Assembly: GCF_000018145.1 (NCBI RefSeq)
Contig: NC_009952.1
Location: forward strand, 1,550,001-1,614,000
Direction: 5' to 3'
DNA: 64,000 nucleotides
Source of the DNA: Dinoroseobacter shibae DFL 12 = DSM 16493
GTDB taxonomy: Bacteria > Pseudomonadota > Alphaproteobacteria > Rhodobacterales > Rhodobacteraceae
This document shows, one piece after another, positions 1 to 8,738 of the stretch. The notes beneath the pieces are model-generated. The model saw nothing but the letters and a program-made list of their open reading frames with translations. It was not told the origin of the DNA and made no database searches. Within the stretch, counting starts at the first letter, position 1; each line of letters begins with the position of its first letter. The translations under genes were made by a program, and so were the position numbers.

Positions 1-608
1 ATCAGGGTGATGTCGGGCGCACTGAGGGTCAGGCGCACGGTCATGTCATCGACGATCTCGATCGCGCCCTCCCGGGCTTGGCCGGTGGCTTCGTCGATCA
101 GCCCCTGCACGCGGGTGGCCATGGAGTTGCCTTCGAGCGAGCTGTCGCACCAGCCGGTAATGTTGCGCGCCACGTCCTCGGCGGTAAAGGCGTCGCCGTT
201 GTTCCAGGTCACGCCGGGCCGGACGTTGAGGGTATAGACGGTGGCGTCGTCGTTCACTTCCCAGCTTTCCAGCAGCATGCCGCGGAAGGTTCCGTCGGCA
301 TTGTATTCCACGAGATATTCGAGGAACCCGCGGGAGTGGTTGCCAAGCTCGGACCAGTCATAGGTCCGCGGCTCCTTCATCGCCTTGACCAGGTGCTGGA
401 TGCGCAGCGTGCCGCCCTGGGCCGGTGTGGCGGTCATCGCGCGGGCCGGTTTGGCCCCGATCATGCCGTAGGCGGCGACGGAGGTGGCGCCGAGGGCAGT
501 GGCGTAGGACAGGAATTCGCGGCGGCTGAGCGTGCCGGTGCGGCAGTCCTGGGCGTAGGTTGCGACCGCCGGATGCATGGGTTTGCCGTTGATGGTGGAC
601 ATCGTCAT
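1..608 (-). CDS. Tat-exported ABC transporter substrate-binding protein, family 5 (3' part outside window)
   Basis: First 202 codons of a periplasmic binding protein of the peptide/nickel/opine class (SBP_bac_5); the C-terminal part lies beyond base 1. The N-terminus carries a twin-arginine signal, SRREFL at residues 28-33, then a hydrophobic stretch and a probable cleavage site after ARA (55-57). The mature part has the family pattern of an 'LVEYNADG...LLESWE' strand and an 'ng.dftAEDV' helix (FTAEDV). Tat export is common for this SBP class in Rhodobacteraceae. The start at 608 is chosen because GGGAG lies 7 bases upstream; an ATG two codons in (602) is the alternative. An AraC-type regulator is encoded just upstream on the same strand. 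The ligand (peptide, opine or other) cannot be told. Confidence 0.85.
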   Translation of the reverse strand, partial: MTMSTINGKPMHPAVATYAQDCRTGTLSRREFLSYATALGATSVAAYGMIGAKPARAMTATPAQGGTLRIQHLVKAMKEPRTYDWSELGNHSRGFLEYLVEYNADGTFRGMLLESWEVNDDATVYTLNVRPGVTWNNGDAFTAEDVARNITGWCDSSLEGNSMATRVQGLIDEATGQAREGAIEIVDDMTVRLTLSAPDITL

Positions 609-779
609 TCTGATCTCCCTGAGATACGTGTTCTTGCTATTTTCCGCGCGCTCGCCCCCGAGCTGTGATGCCTTCGGTTGGGGGCGCTGGGTCACTGCGC
701 GGCGGAGGAAGCTGTTGATGCGCGCATCACGCCTCATTCTCTGCGGGGGGTCAACCGCCAGCCCGGGCCGAATCGGGGA

Positions 780-812
780 AAAAACGACATGTTTTTGGTC
801 CAAAAGCGACAT
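780..812 (-). promoter_or_regulatory. Direct-repeat operator candidate for an AraC-type regulator
   Basis: On the minus strand the 11-mer ATGTCGYTTTT occurs twice (812-802 and 790-780), 22 bases apart, about 170-200 bases upstream of the binding-protein start. Two direct half-sites about two helical turns apart are the usual layout for AraC-family sites, and an AraC-family gene ends at 866. A perfect inverted repeat TTTTGG-T-CCAAAA (793-805) lies between and over them. Function is inferred. Confidence 0.45.
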
Positions 813-865
813 CACCCCCGAAACGGTCGAGGATCAAAGCGGCTTGACGTAGGGTCAGTCGAGGA

Positions 866-1678
866 TCACTCGGCCCGCAACATGCGTCGGGCCGCGGTCG
901 GGGTTTGGCCCATCCGGGCGCCGAAGCTGCGCGCGAAATAGGCCGCCGAGCCGTAGCCGAGCGATTGCGCGATCTGGTGCACCGGGGCCGGGGTGTCGGC
1001 GAGCCGCCGCCGGGCCTCGGCCAGCAGCCGGTCCTGCACCAGCGTCGAGGCGCCCAGCTCCGTGACGGTCTGGCAGACGCGGGTCAGGTGGGTGGGCGTG
1101 ATCCCCAGCCGCGCGGCATAGGCCGCCACGGAGGGTGGGCTTTCGGGCGCGGCGGCAATATCCCGTTCGATCAGCGCGGTGAACCCCGCAACGATAGTTT
1201 CGGCCTTGGACTGGCTCCATTCGGCGGCGCATTCGCGCTGGTGCAGCCGGGTGACCGCCAGGGCCAGCAGGGTGCCATAGGCGGCGATGGCCACATCCGC
1301 ATCCTTGGTCGCGGCGTCCGCCTCGCCCTCGATCTGGCCCAGAAGCCAGGTGATCTCGCCCTGGGTCTGGGTCGTGGTGGCGCGCAGCAGGACGGGAGTG
1401 TCGGGCAACTGGCCATCGAAGCCGGGGCCGAAGGCGACACGGTGGCCGAAGACGGGGGTGGGAAACTCGAACCGGGTGGTCGCCCGGGCCGGCACGTAGA
1501 GGTGGCAGGGGCCGCTGAAGCCGCGGGTCTTGCCGCAGACCGACACGCGCCCCTGACCGCGATTGACCACGTAGAGCAGGGGGGTGGGTTCGGCATGCCA
1601 GTCGGTCAATCGCCAGCGCCCGGCTTGCAGGATCGCGGCGAGGGACGAGGTGGAGACGGGGCGCTCGGGTGTCGTCAT
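866..1678 (-). CDS. AraC-family transcriptional regulator
   Basis: 270-aa DNA-binding regulator. The N-terminal half looks like a cupin-type effector domain (sugar or small-molecule sensing, ligand unknown). The C-terminal ~100 residues hold the two AraC helix-turn-helix units, the first around AAYAARLGITPTHLTRV and the second the family signature GYGSAAYFARSFGARMGQTP near residues 240-260. The start has AGGG 8 bases upstream. It sits 58 bases behind miaA and ahead of a Tat-exported binding-protein gene on the same strand, so it is a likely local regulator of that transporter; the direct repeat at 780-812 would fit as its site. That link is inference. Confidence 0.85.
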   Translation of the reverse strand: MTTPERPVSTSSLAAILQAGRWRLTDWHAEPTPLLYVVNRGQGRVSVCGKTRGFSGPCHLYVPARATTRFEFPTPVFGHRVAFGPGFDGQLPDTPVLLRATTTQTQGEITWLLGQIEGEADAATKDADVAIAAYGTLLALAVTRLHQRECAAEWSQSKAETIVAGFTALIERDIAAAPESPPSVAAYAARLGITPTHLTRVCQTVTELGASTLVQDRLLAEARRRLADTPAPVHQIAQSLGYGSAAYFARSFGARMGQTPTAARRMLRAE

Positions 1679-1736
1679 GGCCGAACCCTACCGTTCCCGG
1701 GCGCGCGGGGCCAGTCTCTGTGAAATTCCGGCGAAA

Positions 1737-2627
1737 TCAGGCCGATCCGGGGGGGACCGGGGTCCAGTCGCGCATCCGGGCGCGAAACCAGGTGCGCTGG
1801 CGTTTGGCGTATTGGCGGGTGGCGCGGGTCGCGGCCTCTTCGGCGGCGTCGAGGGTGATTTCGCCGCGCAGATGGGCGATCAGTTCGGGCGCGCCGATGG
1901 CGCGGGCCCAGGGGGCGGCCGCGTCCCAGTGCGGCAGGGCGGCGCGGGCCTCGTCCAGCGCGCCCTGGTCGAGCATCTGGCGAAACCGCCGGGCGATGCG
2001 CGGGGCCAGCCAGTCCTTCGGGGCCTCGAGCACGAAGCGGGCCGCGCGGGAGCGTGGCAGAAGCGGCGGCGGGGTATCGGCCTGCCAGCGGGCCAGCGGG
2101 CGGCCGGTGGTCTCCAGCACCTCCCAGGCGCGCTGCACCCGCATCGGGTTGGCCATGTCGATCCTGGCGCTGGTCTCGGGGTCGCGCGCCCCCAGATCCG
2201 CCTGCATCCGCGCGAAGTCGCCCTCCCGCAGGGCGTCGGCACGGGCGCGCACCTCTGCGGGCACCTCGGGGATCTCGCTCAGCCCTTGGGTCAGGGCCGT
2301 GAAAAACAGCCCCGTGCCGCCCACGATGATCGGGCGCTGACCCGACAGCAGCGGCGTGACCTCCCGCAGCCAGTGGCCGACCGAATGGGGCGTGCCCCGG
2401 GCGACATGGCCGTAAAGGCGGTGGGGCGCGCGGGCTTCGTCCTGGGGCGAGGGGCGCGCGGTGAGCACCCGCCAGGCATGGTGGACCTGCAACGCGTCGG
2501 CGTTCACGATCACGCCCCCCTGGCGTTCGGCGATGCGGAGCGCGAGGGCGGATTTGCCCGACGCGGTGGGCCCGGCGATCAGCACAGGCTGGTCGGCGGA
2601 CAGGGTGGAGAGGTCGGGCAGGGGCAT
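1737..2627 (-). CDS. miaA: tRNA dimethylallyltransferase
   Basis: 296-aa enzyme that transfers a dimethylallyl group from DMAPP to N6 of A37 in tRNAs reading UNN codons. Visible family motifs: P-loop GPTASGKSA (19-27), the NADALQV segment matching the family DSxQ region, [25 protein letters not shown], and the C-terminal [13 protein letters not shown]. Length is normal for the family. It is divergent from pyrH (109-base gap) and is followed on its own strand by the AraC gene. No strong ribosome-binding site is seen before the ATG, but the protein starts at the usual distance from the P-loop. Confidence 0.95.
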   Translation of the reverse strand: MPLPDLSTLSADQPVLIAGPTASGKSALALRIAERQGGVIVNADALQVHHAWRVLTARPSPQDEARAPHRLYGHVARGTPHSVGHWLREVTPLLSGQRPIIVGGTGLFFTALTQGLSEIPEVPAEVRARADALREGDFARMQADLGARDPETSARIDMANPMRVQRAWEVLETTGRPLARWQADTPPPLLPRSRAARFVLEAPKDWLAPRIARRFRQMLDQGALDEARAALPHWDAAAPWARAIGAPELIAHLRGEITLDAAEEAATRATRQYAKRQRTWFRARMRDWTPVPPGSA

Positions 2628-2736
2628 CGGAGAACCGGTTCAGGACAGGGCGCGGCGGTTTCGCCGTTGATCCCGGCGGGGTTTCGGACCATTTTGCGCG
2701 CAAATCCCTTCCGGATACAAGACAGAGGTCATCACC

Positions 2737-3468
2737 ATGGACGCCGCCCCGCACGCCACCAAGTACAAACGGGTGATGCTGAAAATCTCCGGGGAGGCCC
2801 TGATGGGCCCGCAAGGGTTCGGATTGCACCCGCCCACGGTGCAGCGCATCGCCCAGGAGGTGAAGACCGTCCACGACATGGGGGTCGAGATCTGCATGGT
2901 GATCGGCGGCGGCAACATCTTTCGCGGGCTGCAGGGCTCGGCCCAGGGGATGGAGCGCACGACCGCCGACTACATGGGCATGCTGGCCACGGTCATGAAC
3001 GCGCTGGGGATGCAGGCCGCGCTGGAGGCGCTCGGCATCCACACCCGGGTGATCTCGGCCATTCCCATGGACCAGGTCTGCGAGCCCTATATCCGGCGCC
3101 GCGCGGTGCGGCACCTGGAGAAAAAGCGGGTCTGCATCTTTGCCGCGGGCACGGGCAATCCCTATTTCACCACCGACACCGCCGCGACCCTGCGCGCCAA
3201 CGAGATGTCCTGCGAGGCGATTTTCAAGGGCACGAAGGTGGACGGGGTCTATGACAAGGATCCGGCCAAGCATGACGACGCGGTGCGCTATGACGAGATC
3301 TCCTACGACGATTGCCTGGCCCAGCACCTGGGCGTCATGGATGCCTCGGCCATCGCCCTGGCGCGCGACAACAAGCTGCCGATCATCGTCTTTTCCCTCG
3401 ACGAGCCCGGCGGGTTCCGCGGCATCCTTGCCGGCGAGGGCACCTATACGCTGGTGAACAACGGCTGA
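2737..3468 (+). CDS. pyrH: UMP kinase
   Basis: 243-aa hexameric amino-acid-kinase-fold enzyme making UDP from UMP and ATP in pyrimidine synthesis. Motifs: [14 protein letters not shown] near the N-terminus, [43 protein letters not shown] and [15 protein letters not shown]. Full length. AGAGG precedes the ATG. It heads the pyrH-frr-uppS-cdsA-dxr-rseP-bamA order typical of Proteobacteria, but rpsB-tsf, the usual upstream partners, lie 58 kb away at the other end of this window. Confidence 0.97.
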   Translation: MDAAPHATKYKRVMLKISGEALMGPQGFGLHPPTVQRIAQEVKTVHDMGVEICMVIGGGNIFRGLQGSAQGMERTTADYMGMLATVMNALGMQAALEALGIHTRVISAIPMDQVCEPYIRRRAVRHLEKKRVCIFAAGTGNPYFTTDTAATLRANEMSCEAIFKGTKVDGVYDKDPAKHDDAVRYDEISYDDCLAQHLGVMDASAIALARDNKLPIIVFSLDEPGGFRGILAGEGTYTLVNNG

Positions 3469-3598
3469 TCCTCGCGCGCGGCACGGGGTGGCGTGGGCGG
3501 GCCACAGCTTCGCCCCGATTGCTCGCTATACAAGTCCGCATCCATTGGCTACATACACCCAACAGGCAGCAGCAGACGTAACGAACCAAGAGACACAC

Positions 3599-4165
3599 AT
3601 GTCCGACGAAGATTTCGACCTCGATCTCGATGACCTCAAGCGCCGGATGGACGGCGCGCTCGCCTCCCTGCGTACGGAGTTCGCCTCTCTCAGGACCGGT
3701 CGCGCCTCGGCGTCGATGCTGGAGCCGGTGATGGTGGATGCCTACGGGCAGAAAACCCCCATCAACCAGGTCGGCACCGTCAACGTGCCCGAACCCCGGA
3801 TGGTGACGATCAATGTCTGGGACAAGAGCCTCGTGGGCAAGGTGGAGAAGGCGATCCGCGAAAGCGGGCTGGGGATCAACCCGCAGCTCAACGGCACGAT
3901 CATCATGCTGCCGATCCCGGAGCTGAACGAGGAGCGCCGGCGCGAGCTGACCAAGGTCGCTGCGCAATATGCCGAGCACGCCCGCGTGGCGATCCGCAAC
4001 GTGCGCCGCGACGGCATGGACCAGCTCAAGAAATTCAAGGCCGACGGCATGAGCGAGGACGATCACAAGATCTGGTCCGACGAGGTGCAGGCCCTGACCG
4101 ATGCCGAGATCAAGAAGGTCGATGACGCTCTGGAGAACAAGCAGAGCGAGATCATGCAGGTCTGA
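3599..4165 (+). CDS. frr: Ribosome recycling factor
   Basis: 188-aa factor that, with EF-G, splits post-termination ribosomes. The N-terminal [18 protein letters not shown] and the C-terminal [20 protein letters not shown] segments are the family hallmarks. An upstream in-frame start at 3488 would add 37 residues unlike the family, so the ATG at 3599 ([10 protein letters not shown]) is used. It sits 130 bases after pyrH and is followed by a strong hairpin at 4173-4193. Confidence 0.96.
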   Translation: MSDEDFDLDLDDLKRRMDGALASLRTEFASLRTGRASASMLEPVMVDAYGQKTPINQVGTVNVPEPRMVTINVWDKSLVGKVEKAIRESGLGINPQLNGTIIMLPIPELNEERRRELTKVAAQYAEHARVAIRNVRRDGMDQLKKFKADGMSEDDHKIWSDEVQALTDAEIKKVDDALENKQSEIMQV

Positions 4166-4172
4166 GACCGAG

Positions 4173-4199
4173 CCCCGCCTGACCCAGGCGGGGTTGTTT
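4173..4199 (+). terminator. Rho-independent terminator after frr
   Basis: Perfect 9-bp stem CCCCGCCTG (4173-4181) / CAGGCGGGG (4185-4193) with a 3-base loop, followed by TTGTTT. It begins 7 bases past the frr stop. It likely ends or attenuates the pyrH-frr transcript before uppS. Confidence 0.75.
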
Positions 4200-4230
4200 G
4201 TAACCGGGGGGCGAGAAAGCGAGACACAGG

Positions 4231-4962
4231 ATGCAGCACGCACCGAAACCAAAGCCCCCGGCAGAGGGTCCGCGCCATGTGGCGATCATCATGGATGGCA
4301 ACGGACGCTGGGCGCAGCAACGCGGACGCCCGCGCCTGTTCGGTCACCAGGCCGGGGCAAGGCGGGTGCGCGCGGTGGTGGAGGCCTGCCCCGATCTGGG
4401 GATCGAGTACCTGACGATCTTCGCCTTTTCGACCGAGAACTGGAAGCGCACGCAGTCCGAGGTCTCGGGCCTGATGGGGCTGTTCCGGCGCTACATCACC
4501 AAGGAGATGGAAGGTTTCCTGCGCGAAGGGGTGCGGGTGCGGTTCATCGGGGACCGGATCCGGCTGGACCCGAAACTGCGCGAGTTGATGGACGAGGTGG
4601 AAACGCTGACGGCCCATAATTGCCGCGTGAACCTGACGATCGCCCTGAATTACGGCGGCCGGGACGAGGTGGCGCGCGCCACCAAGCGCCTGGCCCAGGA
4701 GGTCGCCGCCGGGCGGCTCGATGCGGAGTGCGTGGACGAGACCACCCTGACCCGGTTTCTCGACACCTGTGTGCTGCCGGACCCGGACCTGGTGATCCGT
4801 ACCTCCGGGGAGGCGCGGATTTCGAACTTCCTGCTGTGGCAGTCGGCCTATGCGGAGTACGAGTTCATCGACACGCTCTGGCCCGATTTCACGCCCGAGA
4901 TCTTCGCCGAAGTGGTCGAGCGGTTCGGCGGGCGCGCGCGCCGCTTCGGCGCCGTGCTCTAG
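4231..4962 (+). CDS. uppS: Isoprenyl transferase (undecaprenyl diphosphate synthase)
   Basis: 243-aa cis-prenyltransferase that elongates FPP with IPP to C55-PP, the carrier for peptidoglycan and O-antigen units. Motifs: IIMDGNGRWAQQRG near the N-terminus (catalytic Asp), FSTENWKR, RFIGDR, TIALNYGGR and the C-terminal PDLVIRTSGEARISNFLLWQ. Usual length. It follows the frr terminator and precedes cdsA by 20 bases, so it probably starts a new unit feeding envelope synthesis. The Shine-Dalgarno is weak (GAGACA). Confidence 0.96.
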   Translation: MQHAPKPKPPAEGPRHVAIIMDGNGRWAQQRGRPRLFGHQAGARRVRAVVEACPDLGIEYLTIFAFSTENWKRTQSEVSGLMGLFRRYITKEMEGFLREGVRVRFIGDRIRLDPKLRELMDEVETLTAHNCRVNLTIALNYGGRDEVARATKRLAQEVAAGRLDAECVDETTLTRFLDTCVLPDPDLVIRTSGEARISNFLLWQSAYAEYEFIDTLWPDFTPEIFAEVVERFGGRARRFGAVL

Positions 4963-4982
4963 CAGCCGTCGGACCGCCCGGA

Positions 4983-5774
4983 ATGCCCCTGAATGCCAGT
5001 TTCGAAGACCTGCTGCCGCGCCTGGCGTCGGCGGTGGTGATGGTGCTCGTGGGCGTTGTCGCGATCTGGTACGGCGGATACCTGTTCCTGTTCCTGCTGG
5101 CGGCGGTTGTCGGTGCGATGGTGTGGGAACTGGCCCGGATGGTGGCACCCGAGGACAAGACCGGCGCCGTGGTCGTGGCGGGGGCTGCGGCGGCGGCGCT
5201 GGCCTCCTGCGCGGTGCTGCCCTTGGGATTTGCCCTGCCCTTGCTGATCCTGCCCGCGATGATCGGGGTGGGCCGGTTCGAATCGTCCCGGCGGGTTTTT
5301 GCGCTCTATACCGCGTTCATCGGGGTTGCGGGCCTGGGCCTGTGGGTGCTGCGACAGGATTTCGGCATGGTCTGGATGCTGTGGCTGGTTCTGTTGGTGG
5401 TGGTGACGGACGTGGCGGGGTATTTCGCCGGGCGGATCATCGGGGGGCCGAAATTCTGGCCCCGGGTCAGCCCCAAGAAGACCTGGTCGGGCACGGTCGC
5501 GGGTTGGATCGGCGCGGGACTGGTGGGCTGGGGTTTCATGACCCAGACCATCGCCGGTGCAGAGCTGATCGGCATCTCCATCGCCCTGGCCATGGCGAGC
5601 CAGCTGGGCGACGTGACCGAAAGCGCGCTGAAACGCAGGGCCGGGGTGAAGGACAGCTCTGCGCTGATCCCCGGTCATGGCGGGCTGCTGGACCGGTTCG
5701 ACGGGATGCTCGGGGCTTCGGTGCTGCTGCTGCTCGTGGAGCAGATCATCGACTTTCCGCCCCTTCCTCTCTGA
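4983..5774 (+). CDS. cdsA: Phosphatidate cytidylyltransferase
   Basis: 263-aa integral membrane enzyme making CDP-diacylglycerol from phosphatidic acid and CTP, the branch point of phospholipid synthesis. Seven or so hydrophobic segments are visible. The C-terminal CDP-DAG synthase signature is complete: ALKRRAGVKDSSALIPGHGG followed by LLDRFD. The SPKKTWSG motif is also present. The open frame extends upstream inside uppS, but the ATG at 4983 gives a normal start (MPLNASFEDLLPRL). It lies 20 bases after uppS and 23 before dxr. Confidence 0.94.
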   Translation: MPLNASFEDLLPRLASAVVMVLVGVVAIWYGGYLFLFLLAAVVGAMVWELARMVAPEDKTGAVVVAGAAAAALASCAVLPLGFALPLLILPAMIGVGRFESSRRVFALYTAFIGVAGLGLWVLRQDFGMVWMLWLVLLVVVTDVAGYFAGRIIGGPKFWPRVSPKKTWSGTVAGWIGAGLVGWGFMTQTIAGAELIGISIALAMASQLGDVTESALKRRAGVKDSSALIPGHGGLLDRFDGMLGASVLLLLVEQIIDFPPLPL

Positions 5775-5797
5775 GCGGGAAACGGGCAAGAAGGGGC

Positions 5798-6979
5798 ATG
5801 GCACGACGCATCTCCATTTTCGGGTCGACCGGCTCCATCGGGCAGAACACCGTGGACCTGATCCAGCGCGACCCGGACGCCTATGATGTCGTGGCGCTGA
5901 CGGGCGGGGCGAATATCGCCCTTCTGGCCGAGCAGGCGCGGGTCCTGCGCGCCGATATCGCGATCACCGCCTATGACGACCGGCTGGAAGACTTGCGCGC
6001 GGCCCTTGCGGGGTCGGGGGTGGAGGTCGCGTCCGGCGCGCAGGCGCTGTGCGACGCGGCGGACCGGCCCGCGGATTGGGTGATGAGCGCGATTGTCGGG
6101 GCCGCGGGGCTCTATCCGGGTTTTGCCGCGCTGCGCCATGGCGGGTCGCTGGCGCTGGCCAACAAGGAAAGCCTGGTGACGGCGGGGCCGCTCCTGCTGG
6201 CTGAGGCGCGGGCGCACGGCGCGCGGATCCTGCCCGTGGACAGTGAGCATTCGGCGGTGTTCCAGGCGCTTGTGGGCGAAGACATGGACGCGGTGGAGCG
6301 GATCGTGATCACCGCCAGCGGCGGGCCGTTCCGCGACTGGCCGCTGGAGGCGATCGCCAAGGCGACCCTGGCCGAGGCGGTGGCGCATCCGAACTGGGAC
6401 ATGGGCCAGCGGATCAGCATCGATTCCGCATCCATGTTCAACAAGGCGCTGGAACTGATTGAAACGCGGGAATTTTTCGGCCTCGACCCCGCGCGGATCG
6501 AGGCCGTGGTGCACCCGGGCTCCATCGTGCATGCGCTGGTGGGGTTCAAGGACGGCGCGCTGATGGCGCATCTCGGCGCGCCGGACATGCGGCACGCCAT
6601 CGGCTATGCGCTGCACTGGCCCGAACGGCGCGATCTGCCGGTGGCGCGGCTCGATCTGGCGGCGATCGGGTCGCTGAGTTTCGAGCGGCCCGACGAGGCG
6701 CGGTTCCCGGCGCTGCGGTTGGCGCGCGAGGTCATGGCGACGGGCGGGCGCGCGGGCGCTGTGTTCAACGCCGCCAAGGAGGCCGCGCTCGATGCGTTCA
6801 TCGCCGGGCAGATCGGATTTCTCGACATGGCGGCGGTGGTGGAGGCGACGCTGGAGGGCATGGATCGCGACGGCTCCCTGTCGATTCCACCCCAAAGCCT
6901 TGATTGCGTCGCAAATGTAGACCATCTCGCAAGGGACATGGCGCAGCGGGCGGCGGCGGACCGCGCCGCGCGGCGTTGA
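5798..6979 (+). CDS. dxr: 1-deoxy-D-xylulose 5-phosphate reductoisomerase
   Basis: 393-aa cytosolic enzyme converting DXP to MEP with NADPH, the second step of the non-mevalonate isoprenoid pathway that supplies uppS. N-terminal Rossmann motif GSTGSIGQNTVDL, substrate and metal residues in LALANKESLVTAG, ILPVDSEHSAVFQAL and ITASGGPFRDWP, and the SIDSASMFNKALELIE segment. Length matches E. coli Dxr (398). The ATG at 5798 is used; the frame is open far upstream but only as a shadow of cdsA. The GGGCAAGAAGGGGC leader gives a Shine-Dalgarno. Confidence 0.96.
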   Translation: MARRISIFGSTGSIGQNTVDLIQRDPDAYDVVALTGGANIALLAEQARVLRADIAITAYDDRLEDLRAALAGSGVEVASGAQALCDAADRPADWVMSAIVGAAGLYPGFAALRHGGSLALANKESLVTAGPLLLAEARAHGARILPVDSEHSAVFQALVGEDMDAVERIVITASGGPFRDWPLEAIAKATLAEAVAHPNWDMGQRISIDSASMFNKALELIETREFFGLDPARIEAVVHPGSIVHALVGFKDGALMAHLGAPDMRHAIGYALHWPERRDLPVARLDLAAIGSLSFERPDEARFPALRLAREVMATGGRAGAVFNAAKEAALDAFIAGQIGFLDMAAVVEATLEGMDRDGSLSIPPQSLDCVANVDHLARDMAQRAAADRAARR

Positions 6980-7040
6980 CCGGACCCGAGCGCGAGATAT
7001 CTGACCGCAACCCATCCGACCGCAACACGAAGGACACGTT

Positions 7041-8378
7041 TTGGACCTTGTTGGACTGATCCCCTCATTCGGCGGGCTCGCATTCACGATCATTGCCTTC
7101 ATCGTGGCGCTTTCCGTGATCGTCGCGATCCATGAATACGGGCATTACATCGTCGGCCGCTGGTGCGGCATCCATGCGGAGGTCTTCTCGCTGGGCTTCG
7201 GGCCGGTTCTGTACAAACGCACCGACCGCCGCGGCACCCAGTGGCAGGTGGCGGCGCTGCCCTTCGGGGGCTACGTGAAATTCCTCGGGGATGCGGACGC
7301 GGCCAGCGGCAAGGACGGGGAGGGGATGTCCACCCTGTCGGAGGCGGAGCTGGCGCGCACCATGCATGGCGCGAAGTTGTGGAAACGGGCCGCGACCGTG
7401 GCGGCGGGGCCGGTGTTCAACTTCATCCTGTCCATCGTGATCTTCGGCGGCATGATCCTGTGGCAGGGCACGGCGACGGAGCGGCCGACCATCGGGGCGT
7501 TGACCGAGCTGCCCGTGGGGGTGTCGGAGCTGGAGCGCGGGGACGTGATCACCGCGATCGAGGGCGAGGCGACGCCGGATTACACCGCGCTCAACGCCTT
7601 GCGCGAGACCCTGCCGCGAGAGCCGTCGCTGACCTACACGGTGGAGCGGGACGGCAGCACCCTGAACGTGCAGGGGCCGTTCATCATGCCGCCGCTGGTC
7701 TCGGGCCTGCAGCCGCGCAGTGCCGCCATGGACCAGGGCTTCGAGGTCGGCGACGTGATCACCGCCATCGACGGCACGCCGATCTACGCCTTCGAGGATC
7801 TGCGCGAGGCGGTGGAGGCCTCGGCGGGCGCGGACATGGTGATGGCGGTCTGGCGCGACGGCGAGACGGTCGAGATCACGGTCGCCCCGCGCCGGATGGA
7901 CCTGCCGCTGCCCGAAGGCGGGTTCGAGACCCGGTGGCTGATCGGGATCACAGGGGGGATGTTCTTCGAGCCCGAAACCGTGACCCCGGGCCCGCTCATG
8001 GCCCTGTGGCAGGGGGTGGAGCAGATGTGGTTCATCATCCGCTCGTCCCTGTCGGGGCTGTGGCACATGATTACTGGCGCGATCAGCACCTGCAACATCT
8101 CGGGGCCGATCGGGATTGCCGAGACCTCCGGCGCGGTGGCCTCGCAGGGGCTGGACCAGTTCATCTGGTTCATCGCGGTGCTGTCGACGGCGGTGGGAAT
8201 GCTCAACCTCTTCCCGGTGCCGGTGCTCGATGGCGGGCACCTGGTGTTTCACGCCTATGAGGCGGTCACCGGAAAGCCGCCCAGCGACAAGGCACTGCGG
8301 GTGATGATGACCACCGGACTTGCGCTCCTGCTGACGCTGATGGTGTTCGCGCTGAGCAACGATCTCTTCTGCCCCTGA
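7041..8378 (+). CDS. rseP: RIP metalloprotease RseP (site-2 protease)
   Basis: 445-aa inner-membrane zinc protease that cuts anti-sigma factors and remnant signal peptides within the membrane. HEYGH at 31-35 is the zinc motif; NLFPVPVLDGGHLVFH near residues 390-405 carries the third ligand Asp. Two PDZ-like regions lie between (around PEQG-type segments at 150-270). The start is TTG at 7041 (TTG GAC CTT), with AAGGA upstream; no ATG fits the family N-terminus. It sits between dxr and bamA, the standard place, consistent with envelope-stress control of outer-membrane assembly. Confidence 0.95.
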   Translation: MDLVGLIPSFGGLAFTIIAFIVALSVIVAIHEYGHYIVGRWCGIHAEVFSLGFGPVLYKRTDRRGTQWQVAALPFGGYVKFLGDADAASGKDGEGMSTLSEAELARTMHGAKLWKRAATVAAGPVFNFILSIVIFGGMILWQGTATERPTIGALTELPVGVSELERGDVITAIEGEATPDYTALNALRETLPREPSLTYTVERDGSTLNVQGPFIMPPLVSGLQPRSAAMDQGFEVGDVITAIDGTPIYAFEDLREAVEASAGADMVMAVWRDGETVEITVAPRRMDLPLPEGGFETRWLIGITGGMFFEPETVTPGPLMALWQGVEQMWFIIRSSLSGLWHMITGAISTCNISGPIGIAETSGAVASQGLDQFIWFIAVLSTAVGMLNLFPVPVLDGGHLVFHAYEAVTGKPPSDKALRVMMTTGLALLLTLMVFALSNDLFCP

Positions 8379-8412
8379 CCCGGGGTCCTGCCTGCAAACT
8401 TCCCGGGTTTCG

Positions 8413-8452
8413 CCCTATTCCGGCCCTATTCGGGGCGCAGCTTTCCCTGCGC
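8413..8452 (+). repeat. Tandem 11-bp repeat and small hairpin ahead of the 46-aa gene
   Basis: CCCTATTC is repeated at 8413-8420 and 8424-8431, one helical turn apart, followed by the inverted repeat GCGCAG (8435-8440) / CTGCGC (8447-8452). This lies 17 bases before the start codon of the 46-aa gene. It may be a protein-binding site or a leader structure; no function is proven. Confidence 0.35.
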
Positions 8453-8468
8453 AAACAGGGAGGTGGCA

Positions 8469-8609
8469 ATGGACCGTGCAGGCAAGCGGCTTTCGGGCAT
8501 CAGGACGACCTTGGGCGTCTTCGGGGACAGCTTTCTGGTGGCCGTTGCGATCACTGCGGCGGTCAGCACCGCGGTGATCCTCGGCACGTCTTTGCTCACC
8601 GGCCTCTGA
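8469..8609 (+). CDS. Small single-pass membrane protein (46 aa)
   Basis: A 46-codon gene with a strong Shine-Dalgarno (GGGAGGTGG just before the ATG). The first 20 residues are basic (MDRAGKRLSGIRTT...), then residues 21-44 form one transmembrane segment of Ala, Val, Ile and Leu. No catalytic or binding motif is visible. It sits in the 360-base gap between rseP and bamA, codirectional with both, so a role in envelope assembly or stress is possible but only by position. Its small size means routine gene callers could miss it. I do not recognise the family. Confidence 0.65.
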   Translation: MDRAGKRLSGIRTTLGVFGDSFLVAVAITAAVSTAVILGTSLLTGL

Positions 8610-8677
8610 CCGGCCGCGCCCCGGCCCGGCGAGGCCGCAAGGGCATGTATTTTTTTGCACGTTTGGACGCCGCTTTT

Positions 8678-8706
8678 TTGACAATGCCCCCCATTTCCGG
8701 CTACGG
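8678..8706 (+). promoter_or_regulatory. Possible bamA promoter
   Basis: A perfect TTGACA (-35) at 8678-8683 is followed after 18 bases by a weak TACGGG (-10). It lies about 33 bases upstream of the bamA start and behind a GC-rich dyad (GGCCTC at 8601-8606 / GAGGCC near 8628). The -10 match is poor, so this is tentative. Confidence 0.35.
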
Positions 8707-8738
8707 GAAGAAGACAGGCAAAGTGCGGGGCAGAATCT

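Noticed and set aside
1675-3327. 550-codon frame antisense across miaA and pyrH
   Set aside because: Runs through two well-identified genes on both strands; shadow.
5276-5285. GGTTCGAATC, resembling a tRNA T-loop
   Set aside because: Lies inside cdsA and no cloverleaf can be drawn around it.
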